Assembly (NCBI RefSeq): GCF_001280565.1
Contig: NZ_LGRO01000001.1
Location: 186,001 to 250,000, forward strand
Direction of reading: 5' to 3'
Length of the DNA stretch: 64,000 nt
Origin: Sulfobacillus thermosulfidooxidans
Lineage (GTDB): Bacteria > Bacillota > Sulfobacillia > Sulfobacillales > Sulfobacillaceae
Below the pieces are notes generated by a model that was not told where the DNA came from, did not search any database, and was given only the letters and a program-made list of their open reading frames with translations. Of this stretch, positions 1-7,991 are shown piece by piece; the stretch's first letter is position 1; the number at the start of each line of letters is the position of its first letter. Position numbers and translations under genes: made by a program.

Positions 1-413
1 AGGCATCGCGGCGAGCGTCGCCAGTAGGCCGATCCGTCGACGTAGATACAGATGGTCTTTCCATAGCTCCTGTCGTCGGCTATAGCAAGAACCACATAGA
101 CCCGCTTCGATCGCACAAACGCGGGATAAATTCCGGACCAGGAAAAGCATCCGTTTTGAATTTCTGCGACTCCGAACAGAACGGCGCCAAAATTGGTGTA
201 TCGTTCGACATCGACATCGACATCCGTCCGCCACGCATGACCATTTAGACCTTCTGGCGCATGGGTGAAATACAAGGTAACTTGGCGATATGGAGACCAG
301 TTGCCGACGGAATTAATTGTCAAAGGTCTCGCGTTGATAAACGCGGCCTGAGTTTTGAAATTCTGCTCGGAATGAGGGCACCATTCCTGTCCATTGATAA
401 TAATGCGTTCCAT
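1..413 (-). CDS. Partial hypothetical protein, open to the window edge
   Basis: Reading leftward from an ATG at 413, the frame stays open for 137 codons and runs off the window, so the C-terminus is missing. The protein begins MERIIINGQEW and is soluble-looking, with many aromatic residues and beta-prone stretches. I do not recognise the family. It sits 18 bases after the stop of the upstream small ORF (432-740), and there is no good Shine-Dalgarno sequence in front of the ATG, so it may be the continuation of a broken larger gene. That it is coding is supported mainly by the uninterrupted frame. Confidence 0.45.
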   Translation of the reverse strand, partial: MERIIINGQEWCPHSEQNFKTQAAFINARPLTINSVGNWSPYRQVTLYFTHAPEGLNGHAWRTDVDVDVERYTNFGAVLFGVAEIQNGCFSWSGIYPAFVRSKRVYVVLAIADDRSYGKTICIYVDGSAYWRRSPRC

Positions 414-431
414 TAATAACAGTTTACCCCC

Positions 432-740
432 TTAAGAGTAAACGATCCGCCGTTGATGATCGTACTGTATTGGTCGTGGGTTCTGCCAAAATATCTCCCG
501 TAATGTCGTTGATTTAAATATTCTGACGGTAATTTTCAGCATACCAATATTGAGAGTTGTTTTGGTTGTTCCATTCGTCCGCTCAATAAGAAAAATCGGA
601 TTGGAAGTACTAAAGGAATCGCCCAAGACAGCCGGAACAGTCCACTGGGCACTAGTAGAATCATACGTCACATTCCCGTTGTCGGAAGCATTCGCATGAA
701 AGCCGCGCCAGTTATTCCCGTCAGTTCTTACTAAGCCCAA
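432..740 (-). pseudogene. Possible N-terminal fragment of a G1 (eqolisin/A4-type) glutamic peptidase
   Basis: This 102-residue ORF contains NWRGFHA near residue 10 and QWTVPAVLGDS near residue 32. The pattern NW-x-G followed about 20 residues later by WTVP is the recognisable start of the G1 family of secreted acid peptidases (scytalidoglutamic peptidase type). The rest of that fold, including the catalytic Gln and Glu segments, is absent. The last 40 residues look like out-of-frame translation, so I read it as a truncated or frameshifted remnant. A secreted acid peptidase would suit an acidophile. The family assignment rests on the short motif alone. Confidence 0.35.
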
Positions 741-943
741 AGTGTAATTACATGCGTATCTAGTTCGCTAAGATGGTCTTTAGCTAAGCTTTCCGCGTCG
801 CGGCGGAAACTCACTGGTTCCCGTGATCGAATCGATGACTGGTCTAGATCTGCCCAATCGCGCCAATGTCCCTTAGACCGGGGGAATGAAGTCCCAATCA
901 CAAGAATTTTAAGTCTCTCGATTTCATTGGAATATTTTTTCAA
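731..943 (-). CDS. Small hypothetical protein (70 aa)
   Basis: An ORF beginning MKKYSNEIERLKILVIGTS overlaps the next ORF by 10 bases. The start resembles a Rossmann-type beta strand and loop (KILVIGTSFPRSKGHWRDW), as seen at the N-termini of glycosyltransferases and NAD(P)-binding proteins, but the frame stops after 70 codons. It could be the truncated start of such a protein or simply chance. No clear family can be given. Confidence 0.3.
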   Translation of the reverse strand: MKKYSNEIERLKILVIGTSFPRSKGHWRDWADLDQSSIRSREPVSFRRDAESLAKDHLSELDTHVITLWA

Positions 944-1142
944 AAGTTTGTGTGCATTAGTCGCGTCGCATTTGTGTTAACGAACTACCCCTCAAAACGT
1001 TGGGGTAAAGGCGTTCGGCGCAGCTTAACCGCCTTAGCTACCATATCACACAAATGGTTAATGCGGTCCATCATCGGTACCTAACGCCGACGGAATGCGA
1101 CGCCCACGGATGTCTCCAAAATATTCCAAAAGTGTTGTGAGA

Positions 1143-1391
1143 TCACATAATGCCTTGCAAGTCCCGGGGACCATAAGCAACTACATCGGCACCAAAACGA
1201 AGCGCAGCTACAGTGAAGGCAGTTCGGGTCCTCGTTGAGGTCTCAAGAAAGCATGTGCCAATAATCGTGCCATTAAGAAGTTTCCCAGATATCGTGCGTT
1301 CTTTCTTCAATTCGACGGCACGCGACGCAATTTGAATGATGTCGTTCGATGACATGTCTGTCAGCGATAGAATGTTCTTGCGAATTGCCAT
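1143..1391 (-). pseudogene. Carbamoyltransferase (ATCase/OTCase superfamily), N-terminal fragment
   Basis: The 82-residue ORF carries the carbamoyl-phosphate-binding signature STRTRTAF at about residues 52-59, in the context FLETSTRTRTAFTVAALRFG, typical of aspartate/ornithine carbamoyltransferases. Family members are about 300 residues long. Here the frame stops shortly after the first domain begins, so the HPxQ and substrate-binding parts are lost. It lies directly downstream of an SbnB/ornithine cyclodeaminase-type gene on the same strand. That pairing is known from diaminopropionate-using pathways, where the carbamoyltransferase makes beta-ureidoalanine. The specific substrate is inferred from context only. 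Confidence 0.65.
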
Positions 1392-1417
1392 TAATCAGAT
1401 CCCGCTTCTACAGTGTT

Positions 1418-2484
1418 CTACCGAGGAACTCTGTGTCCCAATGACGGCATGGTTTTGGCTATGTCGTGTACATGGTGTGCTATCGCTACGTCATGCAGGG
1501 ACATGCCGAATGGATTGACCAATATAATGTCCTCCGGGCTCGTTCGCAGGGATTGTCCCCGTAGTAAGAGGCCCCCCCAATTCACCATCGACTCGCCGGG
1601 TGCCAGGGGGAACATTTTCGTCGTAGGGAACAGCAACCTTCCCCGCACGAAATAGTCTGGCGAGCAACCGTTTGTCATCAGCTTTGACAAAACTCCAATC
1701 ATCGACCACTACTTTTTCAGCCCGAAAGACAACATCGGGCAAAACGTCATCCCATGACACGTTTATAACAACCGAACCTGGACGCAACCAGTCGAATTGG
1801 ATGTAACCTTCGGTGACCGTTGTCAACGGGATAACCAGCGTAGACAGTTCCACTGCCTCACGAGCAGACTGCGAAATGGTAATGTCAATGACCCCTGACA
1901 TTTGTTTCCTGAGACTGTCCGATCTTTGAGGGTCCACATCATAGATGTATGCCCTTTTAAGGGTTGGCATCGTGCAAGCGAAAACTTGCAATTGCATGGC
2001 AGCCTGAGCCCCCGCGCCGAGTATTACGATAGTCTCCGGGTTCTCGTTTAAGAACAACCGGGCTGCTAAAGAAGATACAGTGGCCCTGCGTAAGCTAGAG
2101 ATAAACGTGCTGTTCATGACACACTCGATGCGACCGGTAATCTCGTTGAACACACGGTCAAACCGTCAGCTCGGGGGGGGGGGGCTGTCTCGAGACATTC
2201 GCAGGGTTAGCATTGATAATTTTTGTCCCTGCAACTTTCCATGCCCCACCGAGGTACCCTGGCATGTCCAAACTCCGAACGGATTGGCCAGCACTGTTAT
2301 CCCAGTGAAGATAGGCTTCATCTGGCAAAGTGGTGTCTTGCTCGGCGTGCAACAGAAACACCTCTTGAACCAATGCCTCCGGATCAAGTTGTTGACAAAT
2401 CAATTCAACATGAGCACGCGTCAAATAAAGAAATGTATCGTTAGTCAAAATTCGACCTTCTAGTGTGTTTAAAGGATCGAACAT
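1418..2484 (-). pseudogene. Ornithine cyclodeaminase/mu-crystallin family protein, SbnB-like, frameshifted twice
   Basis: Three consecutive frames together give one protein. The N-terminal part (2484 to 2158, start MFDPLNTLEGR) ends at a TGA. The middle (2153 to about 1575) holds the NAD-binding Rossmann motif VILGAGAQAAMQ and the stretch preceding it, ISSLRRATVSSLAA. The C-terminal part (about 1575 to 1418) reads EDIILVNPFGMSLHDVAIA, the usual end of this family. The shifts fall at about 2155-2162, just past a 12-base homopolymer, and in a C7 run near 1572-1578. The family includes ornithine cyclodeaminase and SbnB, which oxidises N-(amino-carboxyethyl)glutamate to L-2,3-diaminopropionate. 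The upstream SbnI-like gene favours the SbnB reading. Translational restart at a GTG at 2153 is possible but unproven. Confidence 0.75.
2173..2184. repeat. Homopolymer tract, 12 G (C12 on the coding strand)
   Basis: Twelve consecutive G residues lie inside the SbnB-like gene, where they encode four prolines in the N-terminal frame. Tracts of this length slip readily in replication and also in sequencing. The frame through the tract agrees with the N-terminal half, and the actual break is a few bases further on. Confidence 0.9.
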
Positions 2485-2511
2485 GCCACAAGTCTTCTAG
2501 ACGGTTTGGTT

Positions 2512-2527
2512 CACAGAATTATCTGTG
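2512..2527 (-). terminator. Small hairpin between the SbnI-like and SbnB-like genes
   Basis: CACAGA and TCTGTG flank a four-base loop, giving a perfect 6-bp stem in the 45-bp gap between two same-strand genes. There is no strong T-run, so it is more likely an attenuator or mRNA-processing structure than a full terminator. Evidence is the symmetry only. Confidence 0.3.
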
Positions 2528-2529
2528 GC

Positions 2530-3291
2530 TCACTCGCAATTGAAAACCTCCTCAGCGGAAAATCTCGCATTTTGCATCCTCTGTTCTAAAAAGTCGGTCC
2601 ATGCAGTACTGTCAGGAAGCCGAAAGCAAAAATCCAAGGGAACGTTGAGATTAAGAACTCGTCCACCATAGAGAACTCGGGTAATACCGGGGGGCAGTCG
2701 GATACGGAATGTGGCAATTTCCCTCACATCGGACAGCGAATACCCTGGTACAAACGACACCATCGAGGCGTCCTCGTGCGCGGTTAGTATGGGGGCATCC
2801 GCTCGTTTGTAGGTCGTATAGGTTAGAGACACCCGTCGGAACAGCGACATCTTTTTCTGCGTATCTGACCGGACAGCGTGATGCTCTTTGCCCACAAGAA
2901 AGGTCACATCCGCCGGCGTTTGAATCTTTACGAAAACCCCCCTTATGTCTCGCACATCTGAAACTATTGCGGTATCTGTACCCCGCGCCAACTCGCGAAG
3001 CCACTCCCGACCACTTACAACATGCGACCACGTACCTATTTTGACTCCTTCATCTTTCGCGATCTGCAAAGGCACAAAGGAATATCCCAGCTCGCGCATC
3101 GCAGCTACTCTGTGAGTGCCATCCAGGAGGATATACTCCTCATCACGTTTGGCGGGCAGCGCCACCGGGACATTGAACAAGGTTCGAGTAGCCAGTAGCT
3201 GTTCCTTAATAGAAGTTAAGTGATTAATTTCGCACTCTTCATGCGGAAGTACTTTTGCCAATGGCACCAACTTCACGACTGGCCTGTCCAA
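2530..3291 (-). CDS. ParB/sulfiredoxin-fold protein, SbnI-like
   Basis: The 253-residue protein begins at a TTG preceded by AAAGGTGG. Near residues 50-65 it has the ParB-type motif LLDGTHRVAAMRELGY, the nucleotide-binding loop of the ParB/Srx fold. The length and the single N-terminal ParB-like domain with an unrelated C-terminal region match SbnI of the staphyloferrin B system (about 254 residues), a free-serine kinase that supplies O-phosphoserine for diaminopropionate synthesis. It lies immediately upstream of an SbnB-like gene, as expected for that pathway. I see no frameshift. The serine-kinase role is inferred from family and context; a DNA-binding regulator is the alternative. Confidence 0.6.
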   Translation of the reverse strand: MDRPVVKLVPLAKVLPHEECEINHLTSIKEQLLATRTLFNVPVALPAKRDEEYILLDGTHRVAAMRELGYSFVPLQIAKDEGVKIGTWSHVVSGREWLRELARGTDTAIVSDVRDIRGVFVKIQTPADVTFLVGKEHHAVRSDTQKKMSLFRRVSLTYTTYKRADAPILTAHEDASMVSFVPGYSLSDVREIATFRIRLPPGITRVLYGGRVLNLNVPLDFCFRLPDSTAWTDFLEQRMQNARFSAEEVFNCE

Positions 3292-3322
3292 GTTCTAAAA
3301 ACCACCTTTCATTTGGTCAGCA

Positions 3323-3514
3323 TTAGCTCAAGAACGTACTAAGAGCGCCGCGCTGCAAACGAATCAAGAGCGTGTGCTGCGGAATGTGCGGTAGACCGTG
3401 AGCCTCGGAAACTTCTGTTTCGTGGTCCCCAACGTTCCCGGCCATCCACCGATAAGGACTCTCGAAGTATCCGTATTCACAAGTCGTCTGCATTACTGGC
3501 CATCTCTCAGACAA
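3323..3514 (-). CDS. Small hypothetical protein (63 aa)
   Basis: The ORF begins MSERWPVMQTT, overlaps the end of the MFS gene by 22 bases and ends 32 bases before the SbnI-like gene. The spacing suggests translational coupling within the operon. No domain is recognisable and the sequence may be a decayed gene. Confidence 0.3.
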   Translation of the reverse strand: MSERWPVMQTTCEYGYFESPYRWMAGNVGDHETEVSEAHGLPHIPQHTLLIRLQRGALSTFLS

Positions 3515-4763
3515 CCTCCATCTTTGTCCGAATTGACAGCTCGGGCATAGTTTCTAACGGGAGCGAGAAAGAACGCTATAGCTACAACAAGGATTTCGAT
3601 CACTCCGCCCCATACAAGCACTCGACTGACCCCAGCTCTGCCAATGACCCAGCCGGCTGCGGCCTTAGCCAAGGGCTCGGAGGCCGACATGAGGACGATC
3701 ATAAAACTAATCACGCGGCCAAAGATTCTTCGCGGAATGATCGTTCGGTTTACACTGGGCGCGATTGTATTGACAACGCCTTCCGAGACACCAATGACCG
3801 CAAGCATGACGATGATGCCCCATAACCCGCGCCAAATTCCCACCCCAACCAGCATGAGTCCCTCAGCCATGTTCGCGAAGAATGTCATTCGAGGGGTTGG
3901 CCGCTTAATGACGACCATGGAAAAAAACACTGCACTGATGGCCCCACCGACGGCAAGCCCCGCCGTCATTAATCCGAATCCTTCTGACCCAACAGGCAGA
4001 CTGTAAGCAAAAAGGGGTATGGCTACGAGTGGGCCGCTACCGAGGCGTTCAACACAAAGGCGGATAGGGATGTAATCAGAATCAGAGGTGTACCTGTCAC
4101 ATATTTGACCCCGACCGCCATATCCTTCCATAGCGAACGTGGCTCACCCGATTCAACTTCATCCGATCCTTGCACAGACTGCACTTTGACTAAACATAAC
4201 GCCGAAACGAGAAATGTCAGCGCATTTACAATGGTAATTAGGGTAAACGAGCCTCGCGATGCAATCAAAATGCCCGCTATGGCCGGACCCACAATTTCGG
4301 AGCCTTGGGTCACAGCCATCACCAACCCGCTCGCTTGTATATAGTAATCAGGGGCCACGAGCCGTTGCTCGAAAGATGAAGCGGCAGGCCAAAATAAAGC
4401 GTCCATGGCACCAAAGGCAACTGCCATTGCAAACAAGGACCAAATCGGCGGAGTACCGTTAAGCGACATAACAAACAAAAAGACCATCACTACAAGTCGG
4501 ACTGTGTCTGAGACAATCATCAACAGCCGCGGATTTAACCTATCAACAACAGCCCCTGCGAACATACTCAGCACAATCTGCGGAATGCTCATTGATGCCA
4601 TTAGTAGCCCCAAGAGAACACTCGAACCCGTAGTCTTCACGATAATCCAGGTTAGGGCCAACATAAACATCGCGTCGCCGAGCCCCGATACCAGTCCACT
4701 TAACAAATATAGCCTGAAGTTTCGGTCGGCTAACAGATGGCCCACCGGTACCCTGTCACCCAT
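3493..4763 (-). pseudogene. MFS transporter (siderophore/drug exporter type), single frameshift
   Basis: Two overlapping frames form one twelve-helix transporter of about 420 residues. The N-terminal half (from 4763, MGDRVPVGHLLADRNFRLY) has the first-loop motif GAVVDRLNPR typical of MFS_3 exporters. The C-terminal half continues with GPLVAIPLFAYSLPVGS. The halves join if one G is restored near 4033-4042, where the first frame ends in AAHS. Such exporters accompany siderophore and antibiotic clusters, so secretion of the product of the adjacent diaminopropionate-type genes is plausible. A sequencing error could also explain a single-base loss, so inactivity is not certain. Confidence 0.75.
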
Positions 4764-4825
4764 TAGATTTCCATGGCTCCCATCCTATGGACTGCGATTA
4801 TGTGCGCAACGCGTAAGCCAGTTTC

Positions 4826-5034
4826 TTACTTCTTGCGGGTCGCGTATTGGCTGATGTGGTACAACATCGTCTCATCAGTACCCCCGGCAATCGAAGCCGC
4901 CCTCGAATCCCGAAAACTCCTCTGAAGGCTAGAGTCCACCATGTATCCGTAGGTCCCATGCAATTGCAACGCCTCTTCTATTATCTGACGCAATAACGTG
5001 TGGTCTTATACTTAACCATGGCTGACTCCATGGA
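4826..5034 (-). pseudogene. Acyl-CoA dehydrogenase, C-terminal fragment cut by IS256
   Basis: Translation of the minus strand gives LQLHGTYGYMVDSS followed by RDSRAASIAGGTDE, the conserved C-terminal helix bundle of acyl-CoA dehydrogenases, ending at a TAA at 4826. A further stretch, MESAMVKYKTT, lies in another frame just upstream, so there is a one-base shift as well. The homology ends abruptly at the IS256 end at 5035. Acyl-CoA-dehydrogenase-like enzymes desaturate beta-ureidoalanine in the viomycin-type pathway. Here this would fit the neighbouring genes, but the fragment is too short to assign a substrate. Confidence 0.7.
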
Positions 5035-5470
5035 GAGGTTGTCCCACACGCCGTGGAAATTCGCTCGCGCATATCTTCGTGAGACTAACCCATTTCCTCG
5101 GTTTTTCGGTCGGATTTTTGAGAAATGAGGGCTTTTAAGGCCGTTTGCAACAAGGGGATCTCGCGATAGCCGGGGACTCGCGTCAAGGTCTCTTCAATGA
5201 AAAAACTTGCCGGCGCCATCCACCGGAGGACGTGTTGCCCATTGGTCCCATGGTTGACATTTTGCGCAAGTGGCCGCCATGGACTGTTGATGGATTCCAT
5301 GGCATTGGTGTTCGCCAACGTTTGGCGCAAGAGGCCCGGGAGACCCAAACGATGCACGGTTAAGGTTTCGGCGATCCCTTCCCGGAGGCTCCCGAAGGCG
5401 CCGGGATGATCGCGTTCCCACTCGTTGGCCAGGGATTCTCAGGCGTGAGTGGCCGTGTCCGCATCGGGTA
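5035..5470 (-). mobile_element. IS256-family element, 3' fragment
   Basis: The left end begins GAGGTTGTCCCACACG, identical to the end of the complete IS256 copy at 11596. The fragment encodes the last part of the transposase in the minus direction, including the conserved NTNAMESIN segment holding the catalytic Glu. Several substitutions and damaged frames distinguish it from the complete copies. Homology stops at about 5470, in the middle of the gene, so the other end and any target duplication are lost. Confidence 0.85.
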
Positions 5471-5674
5471 AGCCGCGACGCGATGAACCAGGAAGGTGGC
5501 GACAGATTTGGTCAGAAGTGGTCAGATTTGGATAAGTCCATCAGAACGGTGATTGATTTGACCGAATTAAGATTGCAGATGGCCAGGGTTCACGGTCACT
5601 CTTGACCGACAACCCAAAGGGCACTCTCGTTCTCTCGTTTTTATTTCCTACGAAATGAGGAAAGACTCAAAAAA
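5471..5674. other. Non-coding junction sequence with part of a dispersed repeat
   Basis: No gene is supported here. The sequence after the IS256 breakpoint contains a short tandem-like run (two near-copies of CAGATTTGG separated by about 15 bases), then a segment (5593-5687) that recurs at 41201-41297. It looks like a scar left by successive insertions. Confidence 0.5.
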
Positions 5675-5687
5675 TTAGTAGAATTTA
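5593..5687. repeat. Dispersed repeat, copy 1 (with 41201-41297)
   Basis: About 95 bases match 41201-41297 with scattered differences, running from CGGTCAC through GACCGACAAC to the shared TTAGTAGAATTTA. In both places one frame encodes an F-Y-F-L-R-x-E-E stretch ending in KLVEF. The second copy directly follows an IS21-type IstA remnant, so this may be part of a mobile element that was truncated twice. Confidence 0.65.
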
Positions 5688-5896
5688 AAGCCTTTCATGA
5701 CGCGAATGGGCTCAAGCCCCATTTCATCCATAAACATAGGGCCCACCGGACTGATATCCGCTGTCATGGTGAACTTACCAATTTTCTTTCCTGGCATGGC
5801 GGGAACCGGGTATTCCCGGCATCGGATCGCGAGAAACGACCGATGCAAGACATTACTAAACCCAAGTGAAGACAGCCGAAGTGACGCAGGAAGCAT
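5675..5896 (-). CDS. Small hypothetical protein (73 aa)
   Basis: This ORF follows the terminator of the pseudopilin operon and ends inside the dispersed repeat. It has no recognisable domain. It is kept only because the frame is open and no competing gene is present. Confidence 0.2.
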   Translation of the reverse strand: MLPASLRLSSLGFSNVLHRSFLAIRCREYPVPAMPGKKIGKFTMTADISPVGPMFMDEMGLEPIRVMKGFKFY

Positions 5897-5904
5897 GTAA
5901 ACAA

Positions 5905-5931
5905 CTCAGAGAGGCATCATACCTCTCTGAG
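5905..5931 (-). terminator. Terminator of the Tad-type pseudopilin genes
   Basis: CTCAGAGAGG and CCTCTCTGAG form a perfect 10-bp stem with a 7-base loop, placed 5 bases after the stop of the last pilin-like gene. Read on the minus strand it is followed by TTGTTT. Position and strength fit an intrinsic terminator. Confidence 0.75.
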
Positions 5932-5935
5932 CGAC

Positions 5936-6322
5936 TTAAGTCTGAATCGTGAGTTCAGTCTGCCAGGTGGACCATCCGGCTACAGGAACGGGTAATGGCA
6001 TTGTGATCAGAATCCGGGCCCGGGCCGCCTGAGGATGATCCACGAAGGATAATACCTGAATGGAGGTATGAGGCAATTCCTCGTCCAACAAGAGTTGAAA
6101 TTGTCTACCGGCTATCCAAGGGGCGTGAGGATCCCTTTGGACCGCGGCTTGCAGAGCACTCTGGGCGTCATCCACGACTTGTTGCTGTGCGACAATCATG
6201 GCGGAGACATTAATAAAGGGCGGCAAAACACTGACTACCAAGAACAGCCAAAATACGGTCCAAATCAAAATATTACCACCACGATTGTGAACCATTTGGC
6301 GTCCCCGTTTCTTGGATCGCAC
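5936..6322 (-). CDS. TadE/TadG-like pilus assembly protein
   Basis: The start is either 6322 or, more likely, the ATG at 6295, giving MVHNRGGNILIWTVFW. An RGG leader followed by one transmembrane helix (roughly residues 15-38 of the longer form) and a soluble extracytoplasmic tail is the architecture of TadE/TadF/TadG minor pseudopilins. The gene overlaps the upstream TadE-like gene, so the two are coupled. It probably helps assemble a Flp-type pilus or a competence/secretion machine. The ATPase and platform genes are not in this window, so the cluster is incomplete here. Confidence 0.55.
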   Translation of the reverse strand: MRSKKRGRQMVHNRGGNILIWTVFWLFLVVSVLPPFINVSAMIVAQQQVVDDAQSALQAAVQRDPHAPWIAGRQFQLLLDEELPHTSIQVLSFVDHPQAARARILITMPLPVPVAGWSTWQTELTIQT

Positions 6323-6614
6323 TGCGTGTTGACGAAATGATGGAGGTTTTGGGCCACAACGTGGCGCGAAAAGGTAACGAGACCGTCACCTCGTCTAATG
6401 ACCCTTGCTGCGTATAAGCGGTCCAGGCAAGGTGAGGAGAATATCCTTCCGCTTGGAGAGCCTGATCGATGTCATTTCGGGCCAGAAGGAGATTGCCTGT
6501 TGACGCCCATTCGTTGACCCCCACTTGAGCAGCTTGTCCGGCCGCATAGCTTTCCTGCGCCCATAAAAAGACGCTAAGACTGCCTAGGATTACGGTAAGG
6601 AAAATGGGTAACAC
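6273..6614 (-). CDS. TadE-like pseudopilin, start obscured by a probable one-base shift
   Basis: The tracked frame starts at a GTG (6614) inside a hydrophobic helix, LPIFLTVILGS. In-frame sequence upstream reads GNSFIEILLVLPIF, which is the TadE signature: Gly, the conserved Glu five residues on, then the helix. No good start codon lies in that frame. An ATG at 6681, overlapping the stop of the pilin gene, would give MPFPKAAPCRRYR and join the TadE frame if one C were removed near 6635-6645. The gene is therefore either frameshifted or mis-sequenced. The mature part is soluble and mixed alpha/beta. Confidence 0.55.
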   Translation of the reverse strand: MLPIFLTVILGSLSVFLWAQESYAAGQAAQVGVNEWASTGNLLLARNDIDQALQAEGYSPHLAWTAYTQQGSLDEVTVSLPFRATLWPKTSIISSTRSAIQETGTPNGSQSWW

Positions 6615-6667
6615 TAAGAGGATTTCGATAAAGCTGTTCCCGGCGATAGCGGCGACACGGGGCAGCT

Positions 6668-6877
6668 TTAGGGAATGGCATTGAGATTGCTGGTGATTTG
6701 ATTGAACGCGCCCACTAACGCGTTGCGTAGGGCTTCGATCGGGAGTATCATGGCGAGCACTACGATAATGATCCAGAGTGTCATCGTGTGATTGACGTTG
6801 CCCGCTAATTTGATTTCTCCAGAAAAACCGTTGATGGGCTCAATGGATAATTTACGAATTCCCGTCTGACCCACCAT
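6668..6877 (-). CDS. Flp-pilin-like small membrane protein
   Basis: This 69-residue protein has a single hydrophobic helix, MTLWIIIVVLAMILPIEAL, and a short C-terminal tail GAFNQITSNLN that resembles the end of Flp/Tad major pilins. It is first in a three-gene minus-strand unit with two TadE-like genes. The N-terminal leader is longer than in canonical Flp prepilins and the GAxAIEY motif is absent, so the identity is tentative. It could be an accessory membrane anchor. Confidence 0.45.
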   Translation of the reverse strand: MVGQTGIRKLSIEPINGFSGEIKLAGNVNHTMTLWIIIVVLAMILPIEALRNALVGAFNQITSNLNAIP

Positions 6878-7082
6878 CGTATACGGTTGCTATGGTTATC
6901 CGATAACTGTCATAATTCAGATCAAGATTCAAGATGCATGCATGTCCTTTGATGGTCGGCAGATCGCTTCGTGGGCTATCCTTTCACAAACCTTCTTATG
7001 CCATCCCCACCCATGACTATTGGCGTATAATTACCGAATAAAAATGTCTGGTGGAACGTGTCAATCAAATCACCATACAACA

Positions 7083-7730
7083 CTAAGCAGTTGGCCCATC
7101 GGTATTTGCATTATTGGGAACTTCGTTTGATTCTTCGCCTGGGGTCCTACAATATTTCTCCCAGCATTTATCGCGGTAGGACTTACACAGTTCGTCCATA
7201 GGCAGTTTAATCATCCACGCTGGACTCGGAGAAAGGTTTGTCACCGGATTCTTTATAATAGACTCCATAAGAGTGTTTTTCCATTCTTGTCTTTTTCTTC
7301 CCGTTTCTAAGTGTTCTTTGGATTCATTTGAACAAGCTATGAAGAATTGATGTGAATCGGATGGTGGGTTGTTCAATTTTTGGTATTTCTTGAGTAAAGT
7401 GCAAAAATCTTTGTCGATCTTTTTGTCATTATTCCCCTTGCCCATTACGTCAGATATTTCAATGTAATAATAAATTGGGTTAGTGTTGTTTATGTTAGAT
7501 ACAAGAACGAGATCGTGCCCTTTATCCTTATCTCCTGTATTCTGTTCGGTGTTAGGCGTTTTTTTCGTGTGGTAACCCGAACTGGTTGTTGGATGACATT
7601 CCTGTACAGCATAAGCGGAATCTGAGTTGTTGAAATAGTTTAGCACCTCAAGCATGGTCTCCACCGTCGCTAATTGATTAATCAACTCCACTAAGGATTC
7701 TTCATCTTTGCCGATTGTGATATATTTCAA
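7083..7730 (-). CDS. Hypothetical protein in an AT-rich cassette (215 aa)
   Basis: The protein is hydrophilic, rich in Asn, Lys, Asp and Ser, and encoded by visibly AT-richer DNA than its surroundings, which suggests recent acquisition. A central stretch, GHDLVLVSN then YYYIEISDV, resembles the D...ExS/ExK spacing of PD-(D/E)XK nuclease cores, but the Lys is not there, so this is only a hint. It follows the 83-residue gene 7740-7991 with a 9-base gap, and the two probably form an operon. Function is unknown; a defence or toxin role is a guess from composition and context. Confidence 0.55.
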   Translation of the reverse strand: MKYITIGKDEESLVELINQLATVETMLEVLNYFNNSDSAYAVQECHPTTSSGYHTKKTPNTEQNTGDKDKGHDLVLVSNINNTNPIYYYIEISDVMGKGNNDKKIDKDFCTLLKKYQKLNNPPSDSHQFFIACSNESKEHLETGRKRQEWKNTLMESIIKNPVTNLSPSPAWMIKLPMDELCKSYRDKCWEKYCRTPGEESNEVPNNANTDGPTA

Positions 7731-7739
7731 GTTTTCAGC

Positions 7740-7991
7740 TTAGCTATCCTTTTCTTGATTATTCTTTTCTTGATTAAATTCTGTCCGGTTTAGATCTACC
7801 AGACGTCTTTTGAAAGCTCGTATGTCGTTTGAAAAAGACTGGTCGTGGGAGAGGCTTTTAAGGAAAGTCTGTAGCTGTGAGAACAAATGGCTGTAGGCGC
7901 ATAGTAAGTCATCCCTCACTGCACTAATGGTGGGCGGGTCATTGTTGTTAGGAACAAACTGTAACAGATGCTTTGCGTTGTCATTGGGCAC
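7740..7991 (-). CDS. Hypothetical helical protein, partner of the downstream AT-rich gene
   Basis: This 83-residue protein begins MPNDNAKHLLQF, has a probable central helix (DLLCAYSHLFSQLQTFLKSL) and ends in a charged tail. An AGGAGGAGTTACAGTGCCC-type leader gives a strong ribosome-binding site. The small helical protein followed at once by a larger partner recalls two-gene toxin-antitoxin or defence cassettes. No family is recognised. Confidence 0.5.
   Translation of the reverse strand: MPNDNAKHLLQFVPNNNDPPTISAVRDDLLCAYSHLFSQLQTFLKSLSHDQSFSNDIRAFKRRLVDLNRTEFNQEKNNQEKDS

Noticed and set aside
2651-3044. Long frames on both strands overlapping the SbnI-like gene
   Set aside because: The ParB-fold frame has the recognisable motif and proper length; the others have none.
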